Source of the DNA: Phaeodactylum tricornutum CCAP 1055/1
Taxonomy: Eukaryota > Bacillariophyta > Bacillariophyceae > Surirellales > Neidiaceae
DNA length: 64,000 nt
NCBI RefSeq assembly: GCF_000150955.2
Contig: NC_011683.1
Span: forward strand, 434,001-498,000
Direction: 5' to 3'
Shown: positions 10,499-20,775 of the stretch, in pieces
How the letters are laid out: the number at the start of each line of letters is the position of its first letter
Numbering within the stretch: position 1 is the stretch's first letter
The notes under the pieces: generated by a model
Told to the model about the DNA's origin: nothing
Database searches by the model: none
Seen by the model: only the letters and a program-made list of their open reading frames with translations
Position numbers and translations under genes: made by a program

Positions 10499-12019
10499 CT
10501 ATTGGTATAGTTCCGGTATGCGCAGAAGGAGCTGTTGTTGGCCACCCGCTAGCGCCAAATAATTCGTTTGACCGTTCCCTCGACAATGTCCTTGAAAGAC
10601 TTCTTTTTTGTAGTCCCCGGCCTGTCCGGCAACTATAGACGCTGTTTCTTTTTGCCGTTTGTTGTCCTCTGTACCGACACGTGCAGCGAGTGCTCGTTCT
10701 AAATCGCGCCGGTGACCATGCCATACACTTTGCAGTTCCATGCAATGCGATAGGATGACCGAGTCCTCCGGGATGCTTGACTTGTCCGGGTTGGTCGAGA
10801 GGCCTTCCCCGATGCAGTTCCACGGTTTGCGGCACTGCGTGTAGTGGATATTGTATATGTTTTCCATTGCCGTAGTTTGGCAGTCTTCGCAGTAGTCGAG
10901 GTCGTTGCGACACATTCCGCGTTTGGCGTGTCGAGCTTGAAAGTTGGGTTGGCTTCGGTAGAGAACATCCATACCCATGTGATTGAACCGACACTGGTTG
11001 AGCTCCACCCACGTGTTGGGTTGGTAGATATCGTAGTAGTACGCCAATAGTCCTTGCATTGCCATGGCACCCACAAACACACCGTACCCTTTCGAGCCCC
11101 AACCACAGTCGCGACCGTATCCGGGATTGTAGTCATCATTGAGAATAACGTTGACAATTTCCTCAAAGACTGTTTGATTGGGTTTCACCACCAAGAACCC
11201 GGCCTGATAACCAGGCTTTCGTCCCGGCATGACCTGTCCCCAGTCTCGCGTCATGGCGGCTTGCGGGTTGGTCGGCCACGGATCGTTCGGTCGCTCCCGT
11301 GGAATCCGTTGCACGGCGGCTGAGTCTCCGTACAGCATGGCATCAAAGAGATCGTCCATGGGCTGGACCATGACAAAGTCGACGTCGACGTGCACAACGA
11401 GAGCTTCCGGTATAGTGTAGGCGTACAATTTAACAAATTCGTCCGCCCCGCAACACCACGCACGGTGCACACCTTTGCGCAACGCCGAATCACGAATGTC
11501 GGAGACGTTGACGGGTGTATCGCGGACGACACGTTCGTAGCCAACGTCCGCCAAGGGCTGACTGCAGTGCAGAGCGTCCCGGTGCACAATGGCGTACATT
11601 TTATAATCGTACGCGGACTTGCCCGCACGCACCGAGGTTTGGTGTACGGAATGCTGTAGGACAATGGCGGCATCCATCATCCCTTCCGTGGAGGATTGAA
11701 AGTCACCGCATTTGATGAGAGAAATGGCGTACGCGATCGTGACGGGCTGGTGGGTGCGGGGTGCGTGTGTAGGAGTAGTGGCGGTGGTGGCAGTGGCGTC
11801 CACCACGGGCGTAGTTCCCAAGGATGGGGTCCAGGCCGTCCACTGCCCCGTCATGGAGTCCGACATTGTATCGGCGGCATTCCGTGTGAGGACAATGGCA
11901 AAGGCGATTAGTCCCGGAGCGAGCACCAAGAAGGTTCCACAGAGAATCGTTCCGAGTGTAATTCGTCGCGGAGACGGGACACCCCGACGTGCCGTAATCC
12001 GGGTCGACGCTAGTGCCAT
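10499..12019 (-). CDS. Type II membrane glycosyltransferase (GT8-like)
   Basis: 506 aa from the ATG at 12019; the open frame continues upstream only to a non-ATG codon. A basic tail (RITARRGVPSPRR) precedes a signal anchor (LGTILCGTFLVLAPGLIAFA), and a Thr-rich stem follows. The catalytic part has a nucleotide-sugar fold: VTIAYAISLIKCGDF, a DxD-type motif in LVVHVDVDFVMVQPMDDLFD, GYQAGFLVVKPNQTVFEEIV, and a Trp/Cys-rich region, as in glycogenin-like GT8 enzymes. Likely role: sugar transfer in the Golgi lumen; donor and acceptor unknown. The stop is a TAG at 10499-10501. The same frame then reads on for 24 codons that encode a hydrophobic segment (see the next entry). The gene is divergent from the SANT-domain gene, with a 666-bp gap. 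Confidence 0.75.
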   Translation of the reverse strand: MALASTRITARRGVPSPRRITLGTILCGTFLVLAPGLIAFAIVLTRNAADTMSDSMTGQWTAWTPSLGTTPVVDATATTATTPTHAPRTHQPVTIAYAISLIKCGDFQSSTEGMMDAAIVLQHSVHQTSVRAGKSAYDYKMYAIVHRDALHCSQPLADVGYERVVRDTPVNVSDIRDSALRKGVHRAWCCGADEFVKLYAYTIPEALVVHVDVDFVMVQPMDDLFDAMLYGDSAAVQRIPRERPNDPWPTNPQAAMTRDWGQVMPGRKPGYQAGFLVVKPNQTVFEEIVNVILNDDYNPGYGRDCGWGSKGYGVFVGAMAMQGLLAYYYDIYQPNTWVELNQCRFNHMGMDVLYRSQPNFQARHAKRGMCRNDLDYCEDCQTTAMENIYNIHYTQCRKPWNCIGEGLSTNPDKSSIPEDSVILSHCMELQSVWHGHRRDLERALAARVGTEDNKRQKETASIVAGQAGDYKKEVFQGHCRGNGQTNYLALAGGQQQLLLRIPELYQ

Positions 12020-12685
12020 GGTTTGTGTTTTATCGTGTGGGTGTGTGGTTGTGTGCGTGCCTGAGCACCGCAATTCGCGTTTCGTGTTTCACGACACCGT
12101 TCGATTGGCAAAGCCTAGAGTCTAATCGAACCTGACTGTGAATCTTTTTCCAATCCAACGGGAGACGGGGGTACCCATCGATCTGACTGTCCGTACTCGC
12201 CACTCACCAGTGAAAGACATCCGATCCGAGCAATGGAGGAAGTGAAACACATTTCATTGTGTCGTTGGTTTCGGAAACCAAAAGCAAAAACAGAACCCGG
12301 CCATTTGAATCGAACCAGCGGCCTCTGGTAACCTTCCTCCGGGTATTTTGGGGTTCATTCCCCTACCATGCAGACGGGGACGGCTCTATCGATCGAGTGT
12401 GTCTGTGAGTGTACACGATTGTTTCGCGCCAAGGTTGAAGACGGAACGGGGAAAACAGCGGCATCGATCTCTTTTCCCTTGGACTCGCACCAAAGCGCGT
12501 TCCCCCGAGTTACGGTTACTGTTAGTAACGGTAACTGTAAGTACTGCCACCATGAGGAATACTTTGACACAACATCCAATCCTTTCCGTTCACCGGTAGT
12601 GCCATTCCATTCTTAATCACCAATACCAACTCGTTGTTGTAGCAACATAACCCTTTGGAACGCCGCTCGCTGGTACCATACCGCA
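12020..12685. promoter_or_regulatory. Divergent promoter region with Myb-type palindrome
   Basis: 666 bp between the start of the glycosyltransferase gene (minus, 12019) and of the SANT-like gene (plus, 12686). At 12509-12535 there is an imperfect inverted repeat: two 11-bp arms around a 5-bp centre, with one mismatch. It contains TAACGG and TAACTG, both of the Myb recognition form YAACKG. It lies about 150 bp before the ATG of a SANT/Myb-like gene, so autoregulation is conceivable. Confidence 0.4.
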
Positions 12686-14473
12686 ATGACTGGGAGTAGT
12701 GACAAGCAAGATCCACCCGTCCGGACTGCAACGGCGAGCAACACGGCCCAGTCCAAGTCTACGAGCAACAAGAGTTCCATAGCGAAACGATCTACGACGA
12801 ACCAGACTCTTCCACCATCGCATCATACACATCGTCATCCTCCTCCGCCGTTCCATGCCTATTCCTATCCTCCTCCGTACGCGCCGTCGCTGAATATGTT
12901 TTCGTCTCCGCACGGTATGGGGTACCCACCACCACCGCACGCTCCACCGCACCCTTCTTCCTTGCCTCCGCACGTTCCGTACCACGCCACGGCACCAGTG
13001 ACCGGCACCGCCGCTCCCAGTCGCAGCACGGTCGATTCGTACCACACGCACTCTCACAAACGACCCGTGCCTGCTGCCGCACTCTCCTCACCGACACCCA
13101 AAAAGCGTCCCTACCGGCGCACCAAACGTCCCAAAGGATACTGCGACAAGTCCACCATCACCACTACCACGGAATATCGGAATTCCAACTCGTTGAACGT
13201 CTACGATGCGGTGCTGGCCGAATCCGACGATCTCTTGGCGGCCGCTTCGGAAGCCCAGCAACTCGGGAGATTGAAAATGGCCTCGGCCTACTTGCTGCTC
13301 CTGCACGCACGTCTCGTGGGATTGGGCAAGCGATTCGACAAAGCCGAAACTCTTCCCGCAACCGATACCGCACCCTCTTCTCTCGGAGACGACCACGTCG
13401 ATGCGCACCCCGACGATCAATCAGTCACGGTGCCAGATACACCCGCCAGTGTAGCCTTGCCGCCGCTCGCAACCACGGCGGAACCGATGTCCCAACCGAC
13501 AACGCCCCGGTCCGTTCCGACGACCGCTCGGTCGGAAACGTCGGCTTCTACGTCGCGTATCCCGCGACCACCAACGCACCCTACTCCTCCTCATCCACTA
13601 CCGTCATTACAACCAGCGCTCACCTCCTCGACACCATCCAACCCCACCTTGGCGACACCCAAAACTGCCGCTGCCCGACAACTGGCTTCCATGCTACCCA
13701 ATCACATTGAAATGGATCAGGCAATGATGGAACATTTGGCCAAGGCCGCAGCCGAGCTGCACGCCGCACGGTCCGGTCGCAAACGACCAGACGTGATCAT
13801 TGCTCAAAGTGCCGATGTTTCCGAGTTTCTCGCCAACACGGCCAACCAAAAGGGTGTCGCCAATGCCGCCACTACCATCCACGGACCGTTGCCCTCTTCC
13901 AGTGAGGCTACTACCACGACCAATACTGGCGCTGCTTCCACCGGCGTGGCGTGGAGTCAGAAGGATGTGACCGCTTTGCAAACGGCGGTGCAAGACGGCA
14001 AGAATCCGAGGCAGATTGCTTCGTTGACGGGTCGTACCGAACAACAAGTCAAGGCCTACTTGCGTAACCAAGACGCCAAAGCCCGGGCGGCTGCGGATCT
14101 GGAGTTGCCCGTGGCCGACACTACCGCACCCAAGAAAAAAGGCGGCCGCGGTCGCAAACCTGCCACGACCGCCATGAATACCGTCCCACACGCGTCTTGC
14201 GATGCGCGCTCGTTGTTAATGGGGCATCTTTTGGAGACACAAAAAGACAACGCCATCGCACAAACGCCGCCTTCTCCATCCGCCAGCACGTCAGCTCCCG
14301 CACCAATCGCACCGCAACCACCAATGATGCAACCGTTTTACGGTCCCTTTTCGGGCATGTATACACCCTACGGCTTCATGCCCTCACCGCACCGGCCGCC
14401 GCAGCCAAAAAAGTCTTCGTCACGTACCGGCTCGGACGTCGCTCCCCCCATCCTGGACAAGTCGGAACAGTGA
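12686..14473 (+). CDS. SANT/Myb-like nuclear protein with AT-hook-like motif
   Basis: One exon, 595 aa. The N-terminal ~150 residues are rich in Ser, Thr, Pro, His and Tyr (SHHTHRHPPPPFHAYSYPPP). A basic patch follows (KKRPYRRTKRPKGY), which may be a nuclear signal. Residues ~165-210 form a predicted helical region (LLAAASEAQQLGRLKMASAY). A SANT/Myb-like three-helix segment lies at about residues 422-460 (VAWSQKDVTALQTAVQDGKN, then PRQIASLTGRTEQQVKAYLR). An AT-hook-like GGRGRKP follows. The C-terminus is Pro-rich. The layout fits a chromatin or transcription regulator. The SANT helices match the family pattern of W..E/K-D....AV...G.....IA...GR...QVK..L. Targets are unknown. Confidence 0.7.
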   Translation: MTGSSDKQDPPVRTATASNTAQSKSTSNKSSIAKRSTTNQTLPPSHHTHRHPPPPFHAYSYPPPYAPSLNMFSSPHGMGYPPPPHAPPHPSSLPPHVPYHATAPVTGTAAPSRSTVDSYHTHSHKRPVPAAALSSPTPKKRPYRRTKRPKGYCDKSTITTTTEYRNSNSLNVYDAVLAESDDLLAAASEAQQLGRLKMASAYLLLLHARLVGLGKRFDKAETLPATDTAPSSLGDDHVDAHPDDQSVTVPDTPASVALPPLATTAEPMSQPTTPRSVPTTARSETSASTSRIPRPPTHPTPPHPLPSLQPALTSSTPSNPTLATPKTAAARQLASMLPNHIEMDQAMMEHLAKAAAELHAARSGRKRPDVIIAQSADVSEFLANTANQKGVANAATTIHGPLPSSSEATTTTNTGAASTGVAWSQKDVTALQTAVQDGKNPRQIASLTGRTEQQVKAYLRNQDAKARAAADLELPVADTTAPKKKGGRGRKPATTAMNTVPHASCDARSLLMGHLLETQKDNAIAQTPPSPSASTSAPAPIAPQPPMMQPFYGPFSGMYTPYGFMPSPHRPPQPKKSSSRTGSDVAPPILDKSEQ

Positions 14474-14694
14474 AGAATCTGAAACACGCGATGTAAACGG
14501 TGCAAACACGAAAGCCAGTCGTGATCGCTACTTTTTGTGTTCATGCATGACGAAGACCGGGCAATCGAGTCGACAATGGCGACCATCCCTCAGGCATGAG
14601 CAGGGGCGTATAAAGATTGAGTACAGGGAATGAACTAGTATATTGCGAGCAATTTAAGGTATTCGTATATAAACAGGATCGCGCCCGTGTGATT

Positions 14695-16272
14695 TTATCG
14701 GTCAAAGGCGTCGAGAATCTCTTCGCCCTTGGGAATGACTTCGCCAGCCAAAACCGGGACGTAAATTTCTCCTTCTCCGTCCGCATAGTCGCGGCGCTGA
14801 TGGGCCAGCCAGGGTTCTTTTGGGTGAAGTTTCGTAATCGCCCCCAAAATGGGAAAGTATGACGTTCCCGAGATGTAAATATTCTGGAAGTGGTAAACGG
14901 TTTGGAAACTCTCGGCAAAATCGATACGCTGCTGCCGCCCACGAACGCTTTGTTGACCGGCGGCACTGACCTTGTCAGTCAAATCAGGATTCATTAAAAT
15001 GACGGGACGATTGCCGGCGGCCTCCACCATACCCTGTAACAATGGCATAATACTACTGTCGGTCCCGACCATGGACTGTGGTGCAATAAGGATAAAAACG
15101 TCGTCTTGGTATTGTACAACGTTGTCATCCTTGTCCTTTTCTTCGTTTAGCACATGTTCTGGTCCAACGGCACCGAAACGAATGTAGTCGCCAACCATGC
15201 CTTCGTTGAGTTCGCCCTCGCCGCTTTGCCAGTCCATCATTTGAATTATTTTTGATACCCCATTTAGCTGCTTGGGCATTCCCGTAAAGATACCGACTTA
15301 ACGATAGGGACAAAGTGTAAGAAACATGGTTCTTCTTAGAGACATATGGGAACGAAAGAGAAACGCACCTCCCATAGATCCCTGTACGCAAATGCGAACG
15401 CGCAAGTTCTCTTCCGCGAGCTTGATCCCAATCGTGCGCACCATTTCGAGAATCGTTCCGATCCGATAGGAGTCCATTGACGGATTCATCTCCGGAAATT
15501 GACTTGTGATCAGCATTCGGTTAATACATTTTCCTTCGGAACACAAAACCACCGCATCATGAACCGCCAATGCAGCTTGCTCGTAGAAATAATCCCGTAC
15601 GTAGCGATTATGTGGAACTTGGTTAAGATACATGTTCTCTCGCAGATTTCCAACACCAGCACCACCCATTTGAATGGCTAACTGAATCAGTTTCCCCGTG
15701 ACAGTGGGCTGGCCTACAATCCAACATAAACGATTCATCCGCCGCACAACGTCGTCAATTACGGTCCGTTCGGTGTCCTCTGGCACCGGTGGTAAATCCC
15801 CGTAGTATCGTTTCCTCTCTGGTACGGGAATTGCATTCAGGTCGAATTCAACCATTTCTTTTACGTCCTCTTTCCCGCGGCGTTTCACCAACACTTCGAG
15901 TGCAACCCCCGAGCGTTGATCGAGTCCGACAATACTAGCTTCCGCTATTACAAAACTGCCACCGCTCCAAGTGTTCGCTTGAGCCATCTCGGCGCCTAAC
16001 GGTGAGAAAGCTTCGGCAAAAGCCTTTAGCAAGTCTGCATGATGTTTGTTCAGATATCCTAAGGTAAAATCGAGCTGTTGTGAATCGAGTGAAGTCTTGA
16101 CAGAGTTCGGGTCTGACGTACTCGCTTTGTCTGAAGCGCTTAAAAAATTGGTAGCCAAACGCGTCAGAGGTCTAGATCCTGCAGTAAATGCATCGCATCT
16201 GATTGAAGAGAAAAATAGCGCTGACAGTGAAGCAAACAGAGCATGTTTTCGCCGTTTTGGAAGCACCGCCAT
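14695..16272 (-). CDS. DUF1995 protein, probably plastid-targeted
   Basis: Two exons on the minus strand, 16272-15369 and 15296-14695, joined across a 72-bp GTGCGT...TTAAG intron that removes an in-frame stop (501 aa). The ATG at 16272 is preferred to one at 16317. It places a basic start (MAVLPKRRK) before a hydrophobic signal (ALFASLSALFFSSIRCDA) followed by Phe, the diatom plastid-import pattern. The splice gives SMG|VGIFTGMPKQLNGV, matching the family block before the C-terminal domain. FILIAPQSMVG and PVILMNPDL are the conserved DUF1995 strands. Land-plant relatives with this domain include LPA3, which helps assemble photosystem II. A similar thylakoid or stroma role is inference from family. 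Confidence 0.75.
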
Positions 16273-16782
16273 CGTTGTCAAAGCTGACGCTAGAATTTTC
16301 TGGAAGCAATAGCTCATGCAGAAACCGTCGCATACATCCAAATAGATCGACGTCAGCGATATATGTTACTGTAAAAAGTGAGTTGCACTTCACAGTCAGC
16401 GGGTGTGCTTTTACGTTACTCTGTTCCGGATTTTCTTCGAAGCTATGTTAGCGTTAATTCCAGTTTCTTTTACATCAGTGCAACTAGCTCCGGAATGGAG
16501 CTCTCTAGCTAGCTAGAGAGAGCGGAAAGAACTGGAAAATTGAAGCGGGGAATGACACAACCTTAAGTGAAGCACAAACCTCTAGCTGCTGCAGAATAGA
16601 AGAGCCCGTCCATTTTGAGTCGTAGGAATATCATTGCTTCATATCTCCACCAACAGGTAGATAAACTGAACTTTGTTGATTTACCATTAGAAGCATATTG
16701 GAAGTGATTAGTGTGCGAAGCAGATGGATATTGTCGCCCGACACTAATTTCTGTGCTGTTCACGGTCTTTTGGTGGGCGTTT
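16273..16782. other. Intergenic region with 20-bp perfect palindrome
   Basis: 510 bp upstream of the DUF1995 gene and downstream of the five-exon gene. At 16501-16520 lies CTCTCTAGCTAGCTAGAGAG, a perfect 20-bp palindrome. Short open frames on both strands (16563-16814 and 16698-17042) look like chance. Confidence 0.4.
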
Positions 16783-19536
16783 TTAGCTTCCTTCAGCTCG
16801 AGAAACTTCAGCATACACTACTGATTGGTCTAGTGAGTGTATTGACACCTTCTGCAGCACTTCAAAGGTCCACAGAAGGAGAGGAAGGAGTACAATCAAT
16901 GTCACAGCTGCATTTACAAAGTCCCAAACTGCACTGGTTGAAAGTGATTCATCAAGCAGTCCCAGAGGTTCTGCGTTTTCGTCTTGTTGAGCATACCCAA
17001 AGAGTAGATCGTGAAAAGCAACATTTGTATCATCGTGAGTGATCGCTGAATCCAGAACGGTCATATCTTCCGTATTTAGCTCGCAAACAAACTCTTGGTT
17101 GTTCACTCCATAAAAAACGTCATGTAATGAGGGAAAATGTGGCCGTAAGGTACCAATGATGTTGCCCAGGCATTCTTTACATTTCTTCTCGATTCCAAAG
17201 CAGTCTTTTTCCTTGAAGGGATCGTCAACAGTAACAGTTGCTCCTATGACGCTTTTGTCAAAAACGACAACTGCTGAATCGCATGTATTGTCATAAAATA
17301 GCGTTTTGGGTTCGAGTGACTCAGTCCAGGATGCGGGCTCTTCCAGTCCATTTCCGGTAGATGTGAGTGTGAAAATGGAGTTGAGGAAAATTGCCTTAGA
17401 GACAAAGTGGTCCTTCCTATCAATCACGAGTACTTCCGTTGAAGGATGTTGCTTGTGCAAAGCGACTCTATCTTTGTAGACCGCTTTGATTGTGGGCACT
17501 TCCGCTGCATCAAGGGAAGTCCATGCACTACTTCTCTGAGTACGATCCTTGTTTGGATCTGGATTTTTTCAGTGTTGCTCTCGCCATCCTCACGTTGGGT
17601 CTTTCTCTGCTCTTTAGCAGCGGTTATTTCGCCATTCATTACATCATTCCACTTGCGCTTTTTGTACCCCCAGAGACGCTTGACAGGATCCTCCGATGAC
17701 CCCAACAACAATTCATCGTTGTGTTGTTTGAGACGAGCCTGTGTTAAAGTTGGAATGTACATGCTTTGCTTTTGGACAATCCTTTTGTCCGGCAAACACT
17801 TCAAACTCCAGTGAGGCAACTTTACATGAAAGACTACTGTGGACGCAAAAGACAGAATTGGCGTCAGCACCTCAATGACAGTGAATGACAACTGACAAAC
17901 GCAGAAGAAAATACGTACTGTCCACAGCCACAGTATGGCCGGTGTTCTTGTCACGTAAGACATGAAGTTTGTAGGCTTTACATGATAAGTCAAAGCCTCC
18001 AATCATCATACATCCTGACTGAGTGCTTGCTAAAGATTTGGCCTCTGCAAACGTTTCGAAGAGAGGCACAGGAACTAAAGCATGATTGATAGGAGCACTT
18101 TCCATTCCATCAAAAGCATTGTTAACAGTGCGGCTCAATATGTCTCGCGACACATCTCCACCACGATTGCAAGAGTCTGACCAAGAAACAAACCCGTCAA
18201 AGGCTGCTAACGTCAATGAACCAGCACATATGTTTTGAATATTGTGAGGAGCCACTATTCCTTGATGATCAAGCAAGCACAAGAGACAATTAATTGAGGG
18301 ATTGACAACTTCCCCAATCAATTCAGCGGTGCCTTTTACGGAGGAGTCATCCAAGAAAAAGTCATGGCGCAAGCGCACACGCTGGCCCTCCCAATCCAAA
18401 GGCTCCAAACGTCGAAAAACTGAACGCCGGGAAACCGTCCAGTGGCCAGGTTTGACAGCTCCAATAAGCTCCGAAACACGCCCCGTTCTGGGTAATGCTT
18501 TGATATCTCCATCAACCACGGCACGCACATAGTTCTTTGGATCTGAATACGAGGCAATGCCTTCAATCAAGCCAAAAACTTGGCCTGGTTTTACCAGAAT
18601 CTGAAAAGATTGCGTGCCACCTGAGGCGCTTAATGGTCGGCTTTGGGAAGTGTATACACCCCGTTTGCGCCGGCTCTTGATTATAGTAGTTGCTGCCTTT
18701 TTTGGTGGGGAATTCAGGTAAGTCATCTTGCCATGCAAGGAAGAAAGGGTGGAACAAAAACCGCGTTGGACGGACTTGTGATGGCCTACACTCTGAACAA
18801 GAAAAGATGGATTCTTCCAAAAGGCAATAGAATCACGCTGTTGTCCGCATGGCGTCCATTTTGTTTCCAAATTATTGCTAGCATCAAGAATTGGGGGCTT
18901 ACTTGGGCTTTTGCTGTCATTTGATGCTGCAAAAAATATTGTGGACTTTGGTCAAATTGTCAGCATGTTGCTTTCTTCCGAAAGCTGAAGAGGCTTGAAA
19001 ATATCACATTGGTTACCTCTTGAAATTTTTGCAGGCAAGTTTCGGAGAGCTTTGTTCTTCTCCGTATTCTCCTTGTCATTGTATGCCATCAAGCATTCAC
19101 CTCCCAAGCTGTGTTTGTCGTTGAGCACGACGGCGGTTTCATTGTCAAATTGCAGCAAAAGCTCCAAGCTATGGTCGGAAGTGTTTTGTAGGTTGTTGTC
19201 TGTCTTTGTTGGTGCCGTCAACGGTGGCATGCCGACTTTCTTCTGCTTTGACTTTAGGCATTTCTGGGCAGCTTCCAAGATGGATAAAGATGAGCGTTCA
19301 GCGCTGGCCGGCCTCGGAGACTTTTGGCGGTCGACGGTTCAATTCACCCCGTAGGGTCTTTTCCATCCCAAAGAAGCTTGTCGCCGACGCAAATGGGGTC
19401 CTCCCCTAGACCATTCTTCAAAGGACTGGCGACGGCGACGCACTGTTGCCTGGCGGTGTTGCGGTGATGAGAGGGATAGGGAGAGCCCAAAGCTGAGGTG
19501 TTCCAATTGAAGTTTTGTTTCGTTCGAACGCATCAT
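16783..19536 (-). CDS. Five-exon membrane protein of unknown function
   Basis: Overlapping minus-strand frames join into one gene through four in-phase introns. Exons: 19536-19348, 19263-19017, 18926-17919, 17836-17643, 17535-16783 (796 aa). Introns are 84 bp (GTGAAT..TGCCCAG), 90 bp (GTAACC..TTTTTTGCAG), 82 bp (GTACGT..GTCCACAG) and 107 bp (GTAATG..TACTCAG). All phases match; the last and first are the least certain. The start is Arg-rich (ATVRRRRQSFEEW). The middle is soluble-looking (YVRAVVDGDIKALPRTGR; GHWTVSRRSVFRRLEP; YKLHVLRDKNTGHTVAVD). Near the C-terminus is one strong membrane helix (AAVTLIVLLPLLLWTFEVL) after a Cys-containing domain (KKCKECLGNI). I recognise no family. A tail-proximal single membrane span with a large soluble part is all that can be said. 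Confidence 0.55.
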
Positions 19537-19613
19537 GGTTCTCTGTCCTCTTTAGATGCAGAACTGTCGACGCGATGGATTACAAGGATTGATCAGTAGA
19601 GTGCAAGCAAAAG

Positions 19614-20225
19614 ATGGTGCGCCTTCATACCAATAAAGGATGCGCTGACAGGATGGTGCCCTGTTTTTCGTCCGCTTTGAATGTTGTGCCTCCTTGTATC
19701 CTACTCGCGGGGTGCCGAAACAGCGGACCTTCATTTCTTTTCCGCGACGAAACAATAATTCAAACTTTAGTCGCGAGATGGAAAAATACAGTCGAGTCGC
19801 GTTTCCGCAGGGACACAGTCGCATTTCATGTCGCGACCTGTCCGAACGACATGCCCAACAATGAGGTTGGAGGAGTCAGAAAAAACAGTCCGGCTTTGGC
19901 TCTTACAGCGAACTGTAATCCAATGGCAATAACATTCACGAAAATAGGACTGAAACATGACCAGGTCTCCTTTGGACTGTGAGTGTTTATGGGACTGCCT
20001 GGTGCCCCGATGCTTTACAACGAGGATTCTTTAGGCAATGCTGATGTAAGTAGAGACGACTGCTGGGAATTGCTGGCACTTGTGTCGAAAAAGTCCAATG
20101 GTCGCTCTACTGCGTCGACAACCGTTGCCGACAATTTTGACCTGTCTCGTCAGAGAACATCGCAGGCGCTTACTATCATACGGCGTGCGACGTTGCCTAG
20201 AAAAAAGAACACAAGCGACTCTTGA
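19614..20225 (+). CDS. Hypothetical protein, uncertain
   Basis: A frame from the ATG at 19614 runs to a TGA at 19980-19982, then stays open in the same frame to 20225. A GTGAGT donor overlaps the stop. A 72-bp intron ending near 20050 would remove it in phase, giving about 180 aa; its acceptor (GATGTAAG) is weak. The sequence (CWELLALVSKKSNGRSTAST; TSQALTIIRRATLPRKK) has no motif I know. It begins 77 bp from the start of the five-exon gene on the other strand. It may be a real small gene, a decayed one, or chance. Confidence 0.25.
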
Positions 20226-20775
20226 ATAAGGTTTCCCGTGACGACGATGTGATGAGAGAAGTGACTGGAGTCGTACAATACTTTGGATTTTTTTCTTGTT
20301 TCACCTTGTGCCAATGGTCCCCCTCACTCAATTGCGTTACTCATCATACGTCATGTAGGTGCAGGCTTAATGAGAAACATATTTAAAAGACAGTAATTGC
20401 TTGCAACAATGTCGTTACTCAACGGCTTATCAGGAATCCTTGGCACAAAACAGTGAAGCTCACGGTCGGTGCTGTCGATAGCCAAAATTGGAAACACGAG
20501 CACAAAAGTTGCATTTACATCAAAAGCCAAATTACACTGGGGTTCTTCTTCGTCATGACCTACGTCGTTGTTCTATTCAACGAATAAAGAAAACACATCA
20601 AGGCGTTGAGCAAATTGGACCACCGAGATTTGTTGATGAGGGTTCTCTTTCTTCTTTTTGGCAGTAAATTGTTTTTTCGCTCGCATTGATAGTCAGCTAG
20701 CTAGGTAGGACTTTAGAAGACAAATATTCTATGAAAGTGGCCGCACCACTTGGTCATTTGTAGCAATATACACGC
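20226..20775. other. Intergenic region
   Basis: 550 bp downstream of the nardilysin-like gene. A TAGCTAGCTAGGTAG run lies near 20693-20707. Nothing else is seen. Confidence 0.4.

Noticed and set aside
10359-11102. 247-codon minus-strand open frame
   Set aside because: A different frame over the glycosyltransferase coding sequence; it lacks family motifs, while the other frame has the DxD and anchor.
12280-12360. T-loop-like GGTTCGATTC on the minus strand, possible tRNA
   Set aside because: The flanking bases do not form a 5-bp T-stem and no acceptor or anticodon arm can be drawn. No tRNA, rRNA or CRISPR array was seen anywhere in the window.
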